Assembly: GCA_012727415.1 (NCBI GenBank)
Contig: JAAYHI010000041.1
Coordinates: 1-21,935 of the forward strand
DNA from: Bacillota bacterium
Lineage (GTDB): Bacteria > Bacillota > Proteinivoracia > UBA4975
Direction of reading: 5' to 3'
Length of the DNA: 21,935 bases
Position numbers and translations under genes: made by a program. This document shows, piece after piece, positions 8,038 to 16,493 of the stretch. The notes under the pieces were generated by a model. The model had not been told where the DNA came from and ran no database searches. It was given only the letters and a program-made list of their open reading frames with translations. Positions within the stretch are counted from its first letter, which is position 1; every line of letters starts with the position of its first letter.

Positions 8038-8050
8038 CCTATGACCGAAA

Positions 8051-8079
8051 CTGGCAATATTATTTTTTTCCTGTATACT
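8051..8079 (+). promoter_or_regulatory. Promoter of the DEAD-box helicase gene
   Basis: CTGGCA (8051-8056, 4 of 6) and TATACT (8074-8079, 5 of 6) are 17 bases apart with an A/T-rich spacer. It lies just after the mntR stop and leaves a leader of about 55 bases before the helicase start. Confidence 0.65.
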
Positions 8080-8139
8080 TAGGTAGTAATTCAGCCAGGA
8101 AAAGGAACACTATATCGCAAGAAGTGAAGGAGTAAATAT

Positions 8140-9570
8140 ATGAGAACATTTAATGAGCTGGGACTTAGTCCCGAAGTGCTGGAACCCATCGCGAAAATGG
8201 GTTTCGAAGAAATGACCCCCATTCAGCAGGAAGCCATCCCTGTAGCTCTGTCAGGCAAAGACTTAATTGGCCAGGCTCGCACAGGCACTGGAAAGACAGC
8301 GGCCTTTGGCATCCCCATGATTGAAAAATTTATCCCGGAACAAGGTCTGCCTCAGGGGTTAGTGGTCACCCCCACCAGGGAGTTGGCCATCCAGGTAGCA
8401 GAGGAACTCAATAAGATTGGCGGTCTCAAGGGGATACGTTCCTTACCCATTTACGGCGGCCAGGATATTGGGCGTCAGATTAATTATCTGAAAAAGCGCC
8501 CCGAAATTATCGTCGGCACTCCAGGCAGACTCCTGGACCATATCCGCCGCCGCACCATCAGGCTGAATGAGGTGGCGACTGTGGTCCTGGACGAGGCCGA
8601 TGAAATGCTGAACATGGGCTTCATCGAAGACATTGAGGCCATTCTCCGGGAAATTCCCGCAAAGCGGCAGACCATGCTCTTCTCCGCCACCATGCCCCGC
8701 TCTATTCAGCAACTGGCGGAAAAATTCATGATCCAGCCCCAGGTAATCCGCACTAAGAGCAAAGAAATGACAGTTCCTGAAGTCAGCCAAATGTATATTG
8801 AGGTTCAGGAGAGCCAGAAGTTTGACGTCCTCTGTCGCCTCTTGGATATCCAACCCCCTGAACTGGCCATCGTCTTTGGGCGCACCAAGCGCAGGGTGGA
8901 TGAAATTGCAGAGGGGCTCAAGAGCAGAGGTTATTCTGCTGAGGGAATCCATGGAGACCTCTCTCAGCCTCGCCGGGAATCCGTCCTGGGCAAGTTCAGG
9001 AATGCCACGATTGATGTCTTAGTTGCCACCGATGTGGCAGCCCGAGGCTTGGATATTACTGGCGTCAGCCACGTGTATAATTTCGACATTCCCCAAGATG
9101 CTGAGGGCTATGTGCACCGCATCGGCAGAACTGGACGCGCAGGACGCAGCGGCAAGGCCATTTCCTTTGTAACCCAACGGGAATTAGAGCACTTCTGCTC
9201 CATTCAGCACAGCATCGGAACACAGATAAAGCGCGCACCACTGCCCTCTCTTATGGACGTCATCAAGGGCCAGCAACGCCTGCTTGCGGAAAAAATACTG
9301 GCAGTCACCGAAGCAGGAACCACCGGCCATTATAGAGAAATGGCAGGCAAGCTTCTGGAAGAAAGCGATTCAATCAGTTTGCTCGCCGCCGCCCTTAAGC
9401 TCCTCACCAAGGAACCCGACAGCACCCCTGTGCGTATCACCGAAGAGAGCTCATACCGCTTCCGCCATTCCCGTCCAAGTGGCGGGCGCAAAGCACCCTA
9501 TGGCAAGCGGCACCGAGACCAGGACGGAAAGTACAGCCAACGCTCGGGAAGCAGCCGACGCTACCGCTAA
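8140..9570 (+). CDS. DEAD-box ATP-dependent RNA helicase
   Basis: Cytosolic RNA helicase of the CshA/DeaD type, acting in RNA degradation, ribosome assembly or cold adaptation. Motifs in order: Q motif (FNELGLSPEVL, with Q29), Walker A ARTGTGKT (46-53), PTRELA, GTPGRLLDH, DEAD (151-154), SAT (183-185), ATDVAARGLD (296-305) and HRIGRTGRAG (326-335). After the two RecA domains comes a helical stretch (about 365-425), then a basic Arg/Ser/Gly-rich tail (about 438-476) typical of RNA-binding tails. I see no DbpA-type RNA-binding domain, so assignment to a subfamily is left open. ATG at 8140 has the GAAGGAG ribosome site. Monocistronic, between its own promoter and a strong terminator. Confidence 0.95.
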   Translation: MRTFNELGLSPEVLEPIAKMGFEEMTPIQQEAIPVALSGKDLIGQARTGTGKTAAFGIPMIEKFIPEQGLPQGLVVTPTRELAIQVAEELNKIGGLKGIRSLPIYGGQDIGRQINYLKKRPEIIVGTPGRLLDHIRRRTIRLNEVATVVLDEADEMLNMGFIEDIEAILREIPAKRQTMLFSATMPRSIQQLAEKFMIQPQVIRTKSKEMTVPEVSQMYIEVQESQKFDVLCRLLDIQPPELAIVFGRTKRRVDEIAEGLKSRGYSAEGIHGDLSQPRRESVLGKFRNATIDVLVATDVAARGLDITGVSHVYNFDIPQDAEGYVHRIGRTGRAGRSGKAISFVTQRELEHFCSIQHSIGTQIKRAPLPSLMDVIKGQQRLLAEKILAVTEAGTTGHYREMAGKLLEESDSISLLAAALKLLTKEPDSTPVRITEESSYRFRHSRPSGGRKAPYGKRHRDQDGKYSQRSGSSRRYR

Positions 9571-9571
9571 T

Positions 9572-9609
9572 AAACCAGCCACTGGGGATTCCCAGTGGCT
9601 GGTTTTTAT
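9572..9609 (+). terminator. Intrinsic terminator of the helicase gene
   Basis: 15-bp arms (9572-9586 and 9591-9605), GATT loop, followed by a T run. It starts just after the TAA stop. The stem core GCCACTGG/CCAGTGGC and the GATT loop also occur in the terminator at 5040-5076. Confidence 0.92.
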
Positions 9610-9726
9610 TCTGCCTTGCGTTTGACATCGTATACAACTTCCCGGGCTATGCCCAATAACTAGTAATACAACATGTTATATATAAAGGAAGGGCCTTAAT
9701 GTTTTCCTGTTCCCCTTGGAAGAATA
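9606..9726. other. Intergenic gap without a recognised gene
   Basis: About 120 bases between the helicase terminator and the end of the convergent methyltransferase gene. It is A/T-rich near 9660-9690 and has a short AACATGTT palindrome. I see no convincing ORF, promoter or RNA here. Confidence 0.5.
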
Positions 9727-10833
9727 TCAGCCACTGAGACCCCCCGGTGGCTGGTATTGGGAGGAGAGGAGGTGGTAGCCGTTGCGTTCTATACTCCTGA
9801 AACCGCCAAACAGGGACCGCAGCTTGTTGCGGTACCACAGGGGTTTCTTGACTACAACATAGACCCATCCGCCGGGATTGAGGCGGCGGGCGGCGAATTC
9901 CAGGAAGGTGCGGGGGATGCCGTAATCTGCATGATATGGGGGATTGACAAGGATACAGTCAAACTTCCCCTTTGCAGCCCAGGGCAGGTGGCTGTGGATT
10001 ACTTCGCCTTGGAGGCCGTGGGCGGCGATGTTTTCTCTGCACGCTGTCAGGGCCACTAAATCCTCATCGAGGTATACCACTTCCCCGGCTCCCAGTTTTG
10101 AGGCTACAATGCCGACTACTCCATAGCCGCATCCTAAATCCAGTACCCTGCCCCCCTGGGGAATCTCTGCCTCTTGCAGCATCAACTCTGTGCCGGAATC
10201 CAGGCCCCCGGGGGAAAAAATCCCCGGCAAGCTCTTGAGTTCCAGCTGGAATCCCCTAAGGGCAACGGGGAACTTGCGCCAGGGGAGAGCTGCCGCTTCC
10301 CCCCGGGGCTTGGTACAGCGCAGGATAGCCCAGCCCTTGCCCACGGCGACTGGGTTGATATCCGAAAATAATGTTCTCAGTCCCTCTGCCCGGGGCGAAG
10401 CTGCAACCAACAGCAGCTGGCCCCCGGGGTTAAGGCAGGAGGCTGCCTGGCCGGCCAGCATAACCAGGGCTTCGCTTTGCGCCGGCGCTGCCATGACAAC
10501 AGTGTCCCAGCGGCCCTGCAGCGGAAACATTGGTTCCGGCTCCAGGGTCAGCTGGCTGGCGCTGGCATTCTCTCCCGCCCGGGCCAGCAGGGCAGAACTG
10601 TAATGGGCGAAATCCACCCGTGCATCCCTGGAGGCCTTCAGCCACAGAGCAGCCACCCCCTGCCAGCTGCCGTAATCCAGAATTTTGCCCTGATGGGGCA
10701 GGAACTCTGTAAGGGCTGCCCATTGGGGAGGCACTCCGCCACTGCTGTGGACTTCAATTCCCTTGATGACCTGCAGCCGCTTCCCCTTGCCATCTACTAT
10801 TCTTACTTGCACGGGTCTCAGCCTCTTCCCCAT
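9727..10833 (-). CDS. RsmC-like class I SAM-dependent methyltransferase
   Basis: Class I methyltransferase with the small-subunit rRNA guanine-N2 methyltransferase architecture (RsmC/RlmG group). A degenerate N-terminal Rossmann half (around DYGSWQG and LNPGGQLLLVAA) is followed by an active C-terminal half. That half has motif I VLDLGCGYGVVGIVA, acidic motif II (VYLDED) and the catalytic NPPYH, typical of N-methylation of an exocyclic amine. The likely target is a guanine in rRNA, but the exact position is inferred from the family only. The start is uncertain: ATG at 10833, TTG at 10851 or GTG at 10812 are all in frame. The last has a GGAAGAGG site and lies just past the nitroreductase stop. 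Last gene of the run, overlapping the nitroreductase gene. Confidence 0.8.
   Translation of the reverse strand: MGKRLRPVQVRIVDGKGKRLQVIKGIEVHSSGGVPPQWAALTEFLPHQGKILDYGSWQGVAALWLKASRDARVDFAHYSSALLARAGENASASQLTLEPEPMFPLQGRWDTVVMAAPAQSEALVMLAGQAASCLNPGGQLLLVAASPRAEGLRTLFSDINPVAVGKGWAILRCTKPRGEAAALPWRKFPVALRGFQLELKSLPGIFSPGGLDSGTELMLQEAEIPQGGRVLDLGCGYGVVGIVASKLGAGEVVYLDEDLVALTACRENIAAHGLQGEVIHSHLPWAAKGKFDCILVNPPYHADYGIPRTFLEFAARRLNPGGWVYVVVKKPLWYRNKLRSLFGGFRSIERNGYHLLSSQYQPPGGLSG
9728..9753 (-). terminator. Possible terminator hairpin at the 3' end of the long minus-strand operon
   Basis: Arms CAGCCAC (9728-9734) and GTGGCTG (9747-9753), extendable by two pairs including a G-T wobble, overlap the last codons of the methyltransferase gene. 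On the minus strand it is followed by ATATTCTT, only a weak T tract, so termination strength is uncertain. Confidence 0.45.
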
Positions 10834-11390
10834 TGGGTAACCTGCTGCCAAGGCTTCCGGGGCCGGGCCGCCGGTTCTTCAGCTGGCCAGCCCAGGGCAA
10901 CAGCGGCAATCATTTCATCCTCCCGGCCCAGCCAGGTGCTGATCTGCTCTCTTGCCACCAAGACATTGCAAATCCACACGCTGCCCAGACCCAGCTCCAC
11001 TGCTTTTAACAGCAGGTTCTGGATTGCCGCCCCCACTGACTGGGTGTCTACCGTCCACAGCACTTGTTGAAGCGGACCTGCACCCTCCCTTTTGCGGGGG
11101 TTATACACCATGATGACCACTGGGGCTTCCCGGATTATCCGGGCGGAATTCCTGACACTGCCGCTGCTCCCGCTCATGGCCTCCAGTTGCTCTGCCCCGG
11201 CTTCCATCATATCGGCGATTGTATCCTTCTCCTGGCCTTCGAGGACGATGAATTCCCAGGGCTGAGCATTCTTGCCCGAGGGGGCCAGGGTCGCCGCCTC
11301 CAGCACCTGCCCGATCAATTCCCGGGGTACGGGCTGGGATTGATATTTGCGCACACTCCTGCGCTTGATAATGGCCTCGCCAATTTTCAT
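10818..11390 (-). CDS. Nitroreductase family protein (FMN-dependent)
   Basis: A 190-residue flavin oxidoreductase of the nitroreductase superfamily, cytosolic and probably dimeric. N-terminal FMN-binding RRSVRKY (10-16), then APSGKNAQPWEFIVL (36-50), a central VDTQSVGAAIQNLLLKAVELGLGSVWIC helix region and the C-terminal MIAAVALGWP that packs against the flavin. The family reduces nitro compounds, quinones or other electrophiles with NAD(P)H; the substrate is unknown here. ATG at 11390 overlaps the stop of the prolyl oligopeptidase gene (ATGA), with the GAGGAGGTG ribosome site upstream, so the two are translationally coupled. Confidence 0.9.
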   Translation of the reverse strand: MKIGEAIIKRRSVRKYQSQPVPRELIGQVLEAATLAPSGKNAQPWEFIVLEGQEKDTIADMMEAGAEQLEAMSGSSGSVRNSARIIREAPVVIMVYNPRKREGAGPLQQVLWTVDTQSVGAAIQNLLLKAVELGLGSVWICNVLVAREQISTWLGREDEMIAAVALGWPAEEPAARPRKPWQQVTQWGRG

Positions 11391-13417
11391 GCTTTCACCT
11401 CCTCGCCAAAAATCTTAAAGATAAAGGCATACATGTCGGCCCCTTCATCGATGAGCTTGCTGACAGGCTTGCCCGGCCCATGGCCGGCCTTGCTCTCCAC
11501 CCTGAGGAGGATGGGATTGGGGCCTTGATATTTTTCCTGCAATGTAGCGGCAAATTTCAAAGCATGGCCGGGAACCACCCGGTCGTCGGTGTCTGCAGTC
11601 ATTATCAGGGTAGGAGGATACTGTACCCCCTCCCGGACATTGTGCAATGGGGAATAGGCATATAAGAATTTAAAGTGCTCGGGATTTTCCTCGGCATTGC
11701 CATATTCGGGGATCCAATAGCGGCCGACAGTGAATTTGTGGTACCGCAGCATGTCTATAACCGGCACCCAGCAGATAACCGCCCCAAAGAGATCCGGACG
11801 CTGCGTCATGCAGGCCGCCACCAGCAGCCCCCCATTGCTGCGCCCCAGGATGGCCAGGCGTTTATTGCTGGTGTATTTATTGGCTGTCAGCCACTGGCCG
11901 GCTGCAATAAAATCATCAAAGACATTTTGCTTATTCTCCAGCATGCCGGCCCGGTGCCACTCCTCGCCATATTCATTGCCTCCCCGGATGTTGGCCACTG
12001 CAAACACCCCGCCGCGTTCCATAAACATCAGGTGCATGGGCCAGAAGTTTGGAGTCATGCTGATGTTAAACCCTCCGTATCCAAAGAGGACTGTCGGGTT
12101 GGTCCCGTCCAGGACCAGCCCTTTTTTGTGGGTGATAAACATCGGCACCCTGGTGCCATCCCTGGATGTATAAAACACCTGCCTTGTCTCATATGCCTCG
12201 GGGTCAAAGGACAGCGACATCTCCTCAAAGGCTTGGAGTTGACGGCTTTCCGCATCGCCAAGGAATACCATTGGCGGGCGGAGAAAGGACACATACCCCA
12301 GGTAGAACCTGTTGCCGGCGGCGCGCCCCCACATGCCGGTGACAGACCCCAGGCCAGGGAGCTCAATTTCTCCCTGCTCCTCCCCCTGGAGGCTGAAAAC
12401 CTTAACCCGGTGGCAGGCGTGATGCATGTAGGTGACCACCAGTCGCTCTCCCACCATGCGCACGCTGTCAATGACGTCATCACTCTGAGGAATGATTTCC
12501 TGCCAATTTTCCCGGGCCGGGTGGCCCAGGTCGATGGCAATGACCCTGCCCCGGGGAGCATCCAGGTCGGTGTGGAAAAAGAAGAGGCTGCTACAATTGC
12601 CAATGGGCCAGTAAGCTGCATCCCCCTCATCCAACAGGCGCACAAATTCTCCCTCCCCCTGCAGCCGCCGGTAATAAAAACGATTGCGGGAGGAAGTTCC
12701 AAGGGTAACCACCAGCCCCAGATATGCCCCATCCTCACTGACCAGCGGCGTGAACCCCAGCTCTTTGGCGTCGGGACGCCGGTAGATGAGAATGTCATCG
12801 GTCTGGGGGGTGCCCACTGCATGGTAGCAGACCATGCAATAATTGCTTTGGTCTTCCGGGGGAACAGTGCCGGTCTCAGGAAAGCGGCTGTAGAAAAAAC
12901 CTTTTCCGTCGGGAGTCCAGGGTAAGCTGGTGAACCGGCACCAGTGGACAGTTTCAGGGTAATCCTGGCCGGTGTCGACATTGCGAATGCGAATCTCCTG
13001 CCAATCGCTGCCGCTGGCAGAAAGGGCATATGCCAGCAGTTTGCCGTCAGGGCTTGGCTCAAATCTTGTCAGAGCAACAGTGCCATCTGAGCTTAAGGTA
13101 TTGGGGTCAAGGACGGGGAAGGGGTCTTTCCCCGGTTGCTGGCAATACAAAACTGCCTGATTCTGCAGGCCGTCATTTTTTTGAAAGAACAGCCGCCCCC
13201 CGGCTTCTTTGGGCAGCTCATACTTGGGATAGTCCCACAGTTGGGTAAGGCGCTCCCTGATCTCCTCCCGCAGGGGGCCGTCCAAAAAATCCCGGGTCCT
13301 CTCATTCTGCTCCCTAATCCATGCCTGACTTTCAGATGACTCACTGTCTTCCAGCCAGCGATAGGGGTCTGCAACTAAGGTGCCGTGGTAATTTTCAATG
13401 CAGTTAACTTTGTCCAT
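11387..13417 (-). CDS. Prolyl oligopeptidase (S9A family serine peptidase)
   Basis: Post-proline-cleaving oligopeptidase of 676 residues, the usual length. No signal peptide, so cytosolic. It has the N-terminal S9A signature (YHGTLVADPYRWLED), a seven-bladed propeller (about 70-400) that limits access to short peptides, and a C-terminal alpha/beta hydrolase domain. Catalytic residues are Ser527 in GRSNGG, Asp in TDDRVVP (about 611-612) and His646 in KAGHGPGK. The oxyanion region YGGFNISMTP is also present. It probably recycles proline-containing peptides. ATG at 13417 has a strong GAGGAGGG site, so it can start independently of the overlapping, broken EamA gene upstream. It ends in an ATGA overlap with the nitroreductase gene. 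Confidence 0.96.
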   Translation of the reverse strand: MDKVNCIENYHGTLVADPYRWLEDSESSESQAWIREQNERTRDFLDGPLREEIRERLTQLWDYPKYELPKEAGGRLFFQKNDGLQNQAVLYCQQPGKDPFPVLDPNTLSSDGTVALTRFEPSPDGKLLAYALSASGSDWQEIRIRNVDTGQDYPETVHWCRFTSLPWTPDGKGFFYSRFPETGTVPPEDQSNYCMVCYHAVGTPQTDDILIYRRPDAKELGFTPLVSEDGAYLGLVVTLGTSSRNRFYYRRLQGEGEFVRLLDEGDAAYWPIGNCSSLFFFHTDLDAPRGRVIAIDLGHPARENWQEIIPQSDDVIDSVRMVGERLVVTYMHHACHRVKVFSLQGEEQGEIELPGLGSVTGMWGRAAGNRFYLGYVSFLRPPMVFLGDAESRQLQAFEEMSLSFDPEAYETRQVFYTSRDGTRVPMFITHKKGLVLDGTNPTVLFGYGGFNISMTPNFWPMHLMFMERGGVFAVANIRGGNEYGEEWHRAGMLENKQNVFDDFIAAGQWLTANKYTSNKRLAILGRSNGGLLVAACMTQRPDLFGAVICWVPVIDMLRYHKFTVGRYWIPEYGNAEENPEHFKFLYAYSPLHNVREGVQYPPTLIMTADTDDRVVPGHALKFAATLQEKYQGPNPILLRVESKAGHGPGKPVSKLIDEGADMYAFIFKIFGEEVKA

Positions 13418-14342
13418 GTAATCCCTCCTCAGTCTTCTGCTCCCGGTTGCGGGAAGATATCTTTGCCCTTCTTGTCAGCGACACGCCAAGGATGATGAGG
13501 ACAGCACCGGCAATCTGCAGCCAGGTTATCATTTCCCGTAAAAAAACGCTGCTGAAAATCATAGCGGTAACGGGAGTCAGGTTGTTATAAACAGCAGTCC
13601 TGGCAGAGCCCAGTTTCCGGATGCCGTTATTCCATATATAATTCCCCAGAAAAATTGCCAACACCGCCGAAAATGCAAGGCCTCCCCAGCCGGCAACGCC
13701 AAGCCCTGACCAGTCCTGCACCGATAATTGCCTGAGGGAGACAATAGTCATGGCAAAGGCGCCGACTGTCATCGTCCAGGCGGAAAACTGCGGGGGAGAA
13801 TATTTTGCCAGCAGCGCTTTGCTCTTTAAGGTATAAAGGGCATAAAAAAAGGTGCCGCTTACCAACATAATATCGCCAAACAAGGTGCTTCCCCCTAAGG
13901 AAAAATCGCCGCTGGCAGTAACCAGGGCAATGCCAAGCACCGACATGCCAATACCCGTCTAGGTCAAAGGCCCCGCCACCTCCTCCCGGGTAATGGCCCC
14001 CAGGGCCGCCACCCAGACAGGGATTGTCGCCAAAAGCAGGGCTGTATTAGCAGCAGTAGTGAGATTAGTCCCGGAAATAAAGAGAACCTGGTAAAATGCA
14101 TGCCCCAGAAGGCCCAGCACAACCAGCGAGCCCAAATCCTCCCGCCGGGGCAGCAATTTTTCTCCCGTTATCCTCAGCAGCCCCCAGCTGAGCAGAGCGG
14201 AGATGCCGAAACGCAGTGAGTTAAAGGTCAAGGGGTTAAACTCCGTAAGGGCAGATTTGACTACGGCAACATTAACCCCCCAGATTGTCGCCACCACAAT
14301 CAGGAGCAAATCAGCATTACTGAAATCTTTGTGCATTGGCAT
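13404..14342 (-). pseudogene. EamA family transporter interrupted by an in-frame TAG
   Basis: Two ORFs, 14342-13959 (127 residues) and 13946-13404, are in the same frame. They are separated only by a TAG codon (13959-13961) and four sense codons. Joined, they give about 312 residues, the normal length of a ten-segment DMT-superfamily (EamA) metabolite exporter with two EamA repeats. The first begins ATIWGVNVAVVKSAL and the second contains LITAVYNN-like LGSARTAVYNNLTPV near its end. The stop falls at the fifth segment, where REEVAGPLT-stop-TGIGMSVLGIAL would read naturally with Trp (TGG). Most likely a single nonsense mutation or a sequencing error. The AAGGAG site lies before ATG 14342/14336. 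No ribosome site is seen before the ATG at 13946. Confidence 0.85.
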
Positions 14343-14384
14343 TTTCTCCTTGGATCGACTTATTGCAGCATCCCCCGGCTTCTG

Positions 14385-15035
14385 CTACTGTTCTTCTGCC
14401 GTAAACAATTGCAGAGGAAGGTCGAGAATCGGGTATTGCCACCAGGAGGCATCCTCAAAATGCCACCACTCGAAATCTATGCAGTGAAAGCCGTTGGCAG
14501 TCATTACCTCCGTCAACAAATCCAGGTTGGCGCGGGCAGCAGGAGACATGGGGGCATACCTGTGGGCACGCCCGGAAAAATCGTCGAAATCCGTGGGCAT
14601 TTCCACCTCCCTGCCTTTAAGATCCACCAGGGTTACATCCACTGCCGCCCCCCGGTTGTGTATCGAGCCGTACTTGGGATCGGCAAAGAAATAGCACTTG
14701 TCCCCAGCCAGTTCCCAAAGCAACTTGTGCAGGTGGTACGGCCGGTATGCATCCCAGAGCTTCAGGCGATATCCCTGCTCCATCAGTTGGACATTGGCAG
14801 CCGCCAGCTTCAGCGCCGTTCCCCGGCGCAGCAGGGCAATATTGACGGGGTATACCGCCTGGCCTGTAAAATTATTGCTGGTGGCATAGCGCAGATCCAG
14901 GACTATCTCGGAATCTATATCCTCAACCCGGACCAAATCGTGCAGGCTGCGGGCGGTTTCCAGGGGCATCCTGGCGGAATCTCCATACCCAAGCCCCACT
15001 AACGCCACCATCAGTATGGGCAGCCATCGCTTCAT
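14385..15035 (-). CDS. Exported D-alanyl-D-alanine dipeptidase (VanX/DdpX type, M15D)
   Basis: Zinc dipeptidase of 216 residues that hydrolyses free D-Ala-D-Ala. VanX signatures: WDAYRPY (94-100, with the transition-state Arg98), SIHNRGAAVD (124-133, zinc ligands His126 and Asp133) and EWWH (189-192, catalytic Glu189 and ligand His192). An N-terminal hydrophobic segment after Lys-Arg (residues 4-18) looks like a signal peptide or membrane anchor. This suggests action outside the membrane, unlike the cytosolic VanX of glycopeptide resistance. No vanH, vanA or vanRS genes are nearby, so salvage of cell-wall D-Ala is the more likely role. ATG at 15035 has a GAGGTGA site. Confidence 0.9.
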   Translation of the reverse strand: MKRWLPILMVALVGLGYGDSARMPLETARSLHDLVRVEDIDSEIVLDLRYATSNNFTGQAVYPVNIALLRRGTALKLAAANVQLMEQGYRLKLWDAYRPYHLHKLLWELAGDKCYFFADPKYGSIHNRGAAVDVTLVDLKGREVEMPTDFDDFSGRAHRYAPMSPAARANLDLLTEVMTANGFHCIDFEWWHFEDASWWQYPILDLPLQLFTAEEQ

Positions 15036-15097
15036 GCAATCACCTCACGGCAAGGCGCTAAGCTGTCACCCCTTAGTCTTTCCTCTGCAATGAGGAT

Positions 15098-15901
15098 TTA
15101 GAAGTCTGCCTCTAACAGTTCCCCCTGAAAGACCATAACAGCCTGCCCACCCAGAATGACCCTGTCTTCCTGTAAGCACACTTTCACTGTCCCTCCCCGG
15201 CTGGAAGCCTGCCAGGCGAGGAATTGCTGCTTATTCAACTTTGGTTGCCAATAGGGCCCCAGACAGCAGTGGGCAGACCCGGTTACGGGGTCTTCGTCGA
15301 TGCCCGCACCGGGGGCAAAGAAACGGGAAACGAAGTCATAGCCTTTGCGGGAAGTTGTTGCGGTGACCATGACCCCCCGCTCCGTCAACTCTCTCAGGCG
15401 GGCCATATCTGGCTTCAAGGCCAGTACTTCCTCTTCGCTGGCCACCTCCACCAGGTAGTCGATGCGATTGCGTCCGGTAAACAGGGGCTTCACTCCCAAA
15501 GCCCCAATAATCTCAGGGTTGATTTCCTCCGCCCAGGCCGGTTCAGCGGGAAAATCCAGCTCCAGCCAATCCTCCCTCAGGCGGGCGGTGAGGACGCCAC
15601 TGGCGGTATAAAACCGAATAGCTTCCCTGGCCTGTGCCAAACCCTGGGAAAAGAGAACATGGGCGCTGGCCAGAGTGGCATGGCCACAGAGATCAACCTC
15701 CACTGTGGGAGTAAACCAGCGCAGTTTCCAGCCATCAGCTTGCGGCACCAGGAAAGCCGTCTCAGACAAATTCATCTCCATAGCCACTTGCTGCATCCAC
15801 CAGGAGCTCTTTTCTCCATTTAACAAGAGGCATACTGCCGCAGGGTTGCCGGCAAAGGGCTTGTCGGTAAAAGCGTCTACCTGAAAGATCGGATAACCCA
15901 T
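15098..15901 (-). CDS. PhzF family isomerase-like protein
   Basis: A 267-residue PhzF/YddE-family protein with the diaminopimelate-epimerase-like fold. Conserved blocks: VDAFTDKPFAGNPAAVC (8-24), LSETAF (45-50, with the catalytic Glu47 of PhzF), VDLCGHATLA (69-78) and DEDPVTGSAHC (202-212). Some family members isomerise a phenazine precursor; most, including this one with no phz genes nearby, have no known substrate. ATG at 15901 lies one base after the HD gene stop, with an AAAGGGGA site inside that gene's end, so it is translationally coupled to it. Confidence 0.92.
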   Translation of the reverse strand: MGYPIFQVDAFTDKPFAGNPAAVCLLLNGEKSSWWMQQVAMEMNLSETAFLVPQADGWKLRWFTPTVEVDLCGHATLASAHVLFSQGLAQAREAIRFYTASGVLTARLREDWLELDFPAEPAWAEEINPEIIGALGVKPLFTGRNRIDYLVEVASEEEVLALKPDMARLRELTERGVMVTATTSRKGYDFVSRFFAPGAGIDEDPVTGSAHCCLGPYWQPKLNKQQFLAWQASSRGGTVKVCLQEDRVILGGQAVMVFQGELLEADF

Positions 15902-15902
15902 C

Positions 15903-16493
15903 TCAGTCCCCTTTCTGCAATATTCCCTGGTCTACTGCTTCGTCCAGCAGCTGATTGATATATTGCCAAAGCCGTTTTGAACCCAGGGCAATTGGAGCCA
16001 CCCGGGCGTCCACCTGTTTGCGGGTGATGCCATTTTCCTCCCAGGAGCGCCCGCCGGTGCGGAGATTAAAGAGCACTGGCTGGAAGCGATCCACCGCGTT
16101 GGCAAACCGGGCTTCCGGGGTTTGACCGCCTTCAAACTCCTCCCACAGGGCGCGCATTTTTTCGCCCTGCTCCTTGGGCAGGAGGCCGAAGATGCGGTCT
16201 GCAGCCGCTTCTTCCCGCTGTTTCTTGTCCCTGGCTCCTTCCTCATCATAGCAATAGGTATCCCCGGCGTAAATCTCTACCAGGTCGTGAACCAGAACCA
16301 TGGCGATTACCTTCCCCATATCTGTTTCCTCATTGGCGTATTCCGCCAGCACCATGGCGGCCAGGGCCAGATGCCAGGAATGCTCGGCATCATTTTCAAA
16401 TCTGTCGGCATGGAGCAGCCGGGTGCGGCGGAAAATGGTCTTGAGCTTATCTATTTCCAATAAAAACTCTACTTGCTGGTGCAGGCGCTTCAT
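15903..16493 (-). CDS. HD-domain phosphohydrolase, YfbR/HDDC2-like
   Basis: An HD-superfamily metal-dependent phosphohydrolase of 196 residues. HD motif elements: FENDAEHSWHLALAA (33-47), VHDLVEIYAGDT (68-79) and a later VDRFQP with the distal Asp. The family contains 5'-deoxynucleotidases (YfbR, HDDC2), so dephosphorylation of nucleoside monophosphates is the best guess. I chose ATG at 16493 because it overlaps the stop of the upstream GNAT gene (TAATG) and has a GGGAGGAAA site. An ATG six codons earlier lies on top of that site. Middle gene of a GNAT-HD-PhzF coupled trio. Confidence 0.9.
   Translation of the reverse strand: MKRLHQQVEFLLEIDKLKTIFRRTRLLHADRFENDAEHSWHLALAAMVLAEYANEETDMGKVIAMVLVHDLVEIYAGDTYCYDEEGARDKKQREEAAADRIFGLLPKEQGEKMRALWEEFEGGQTPEARFANAVDRFQPVLFNLRTGGRSWEENGITRKQVDARVAPIALGSKRLWQYINQLLDEAVDQGILQKGD

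Noticed and set aside
9647..9868. 73-codon minus-strand ORF overlapping the 3' end of the methyltransferase gene
   Set aside because: It lies in another frame over conserved methyltransferase C-terminal sequence, and its own translation resembles nothing.
11675..12925. 416-codon plus-strand ORF
   Set aside because: It is antisense to the intact prolyl oligopeptidase gene, whose catalytic motifs are all present. Its translation has no recognisable domain and it lacks a ribosome site.
13404..14342. Pyrrolysine or other recoding at the EamA TAG
   Set aside because: Transporters of this family are not known pyrrolysine proteins, other genes here use TAG as a normal stop, and Trp (TGG) fits the site by a single change.
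14385..15035. Part of a vancomycin resistance cluster
   Set aside because: Only the VanX-like gene is present. No ligase, dehydrogenase or two-component genes lie within the window, and the protein appears exported.
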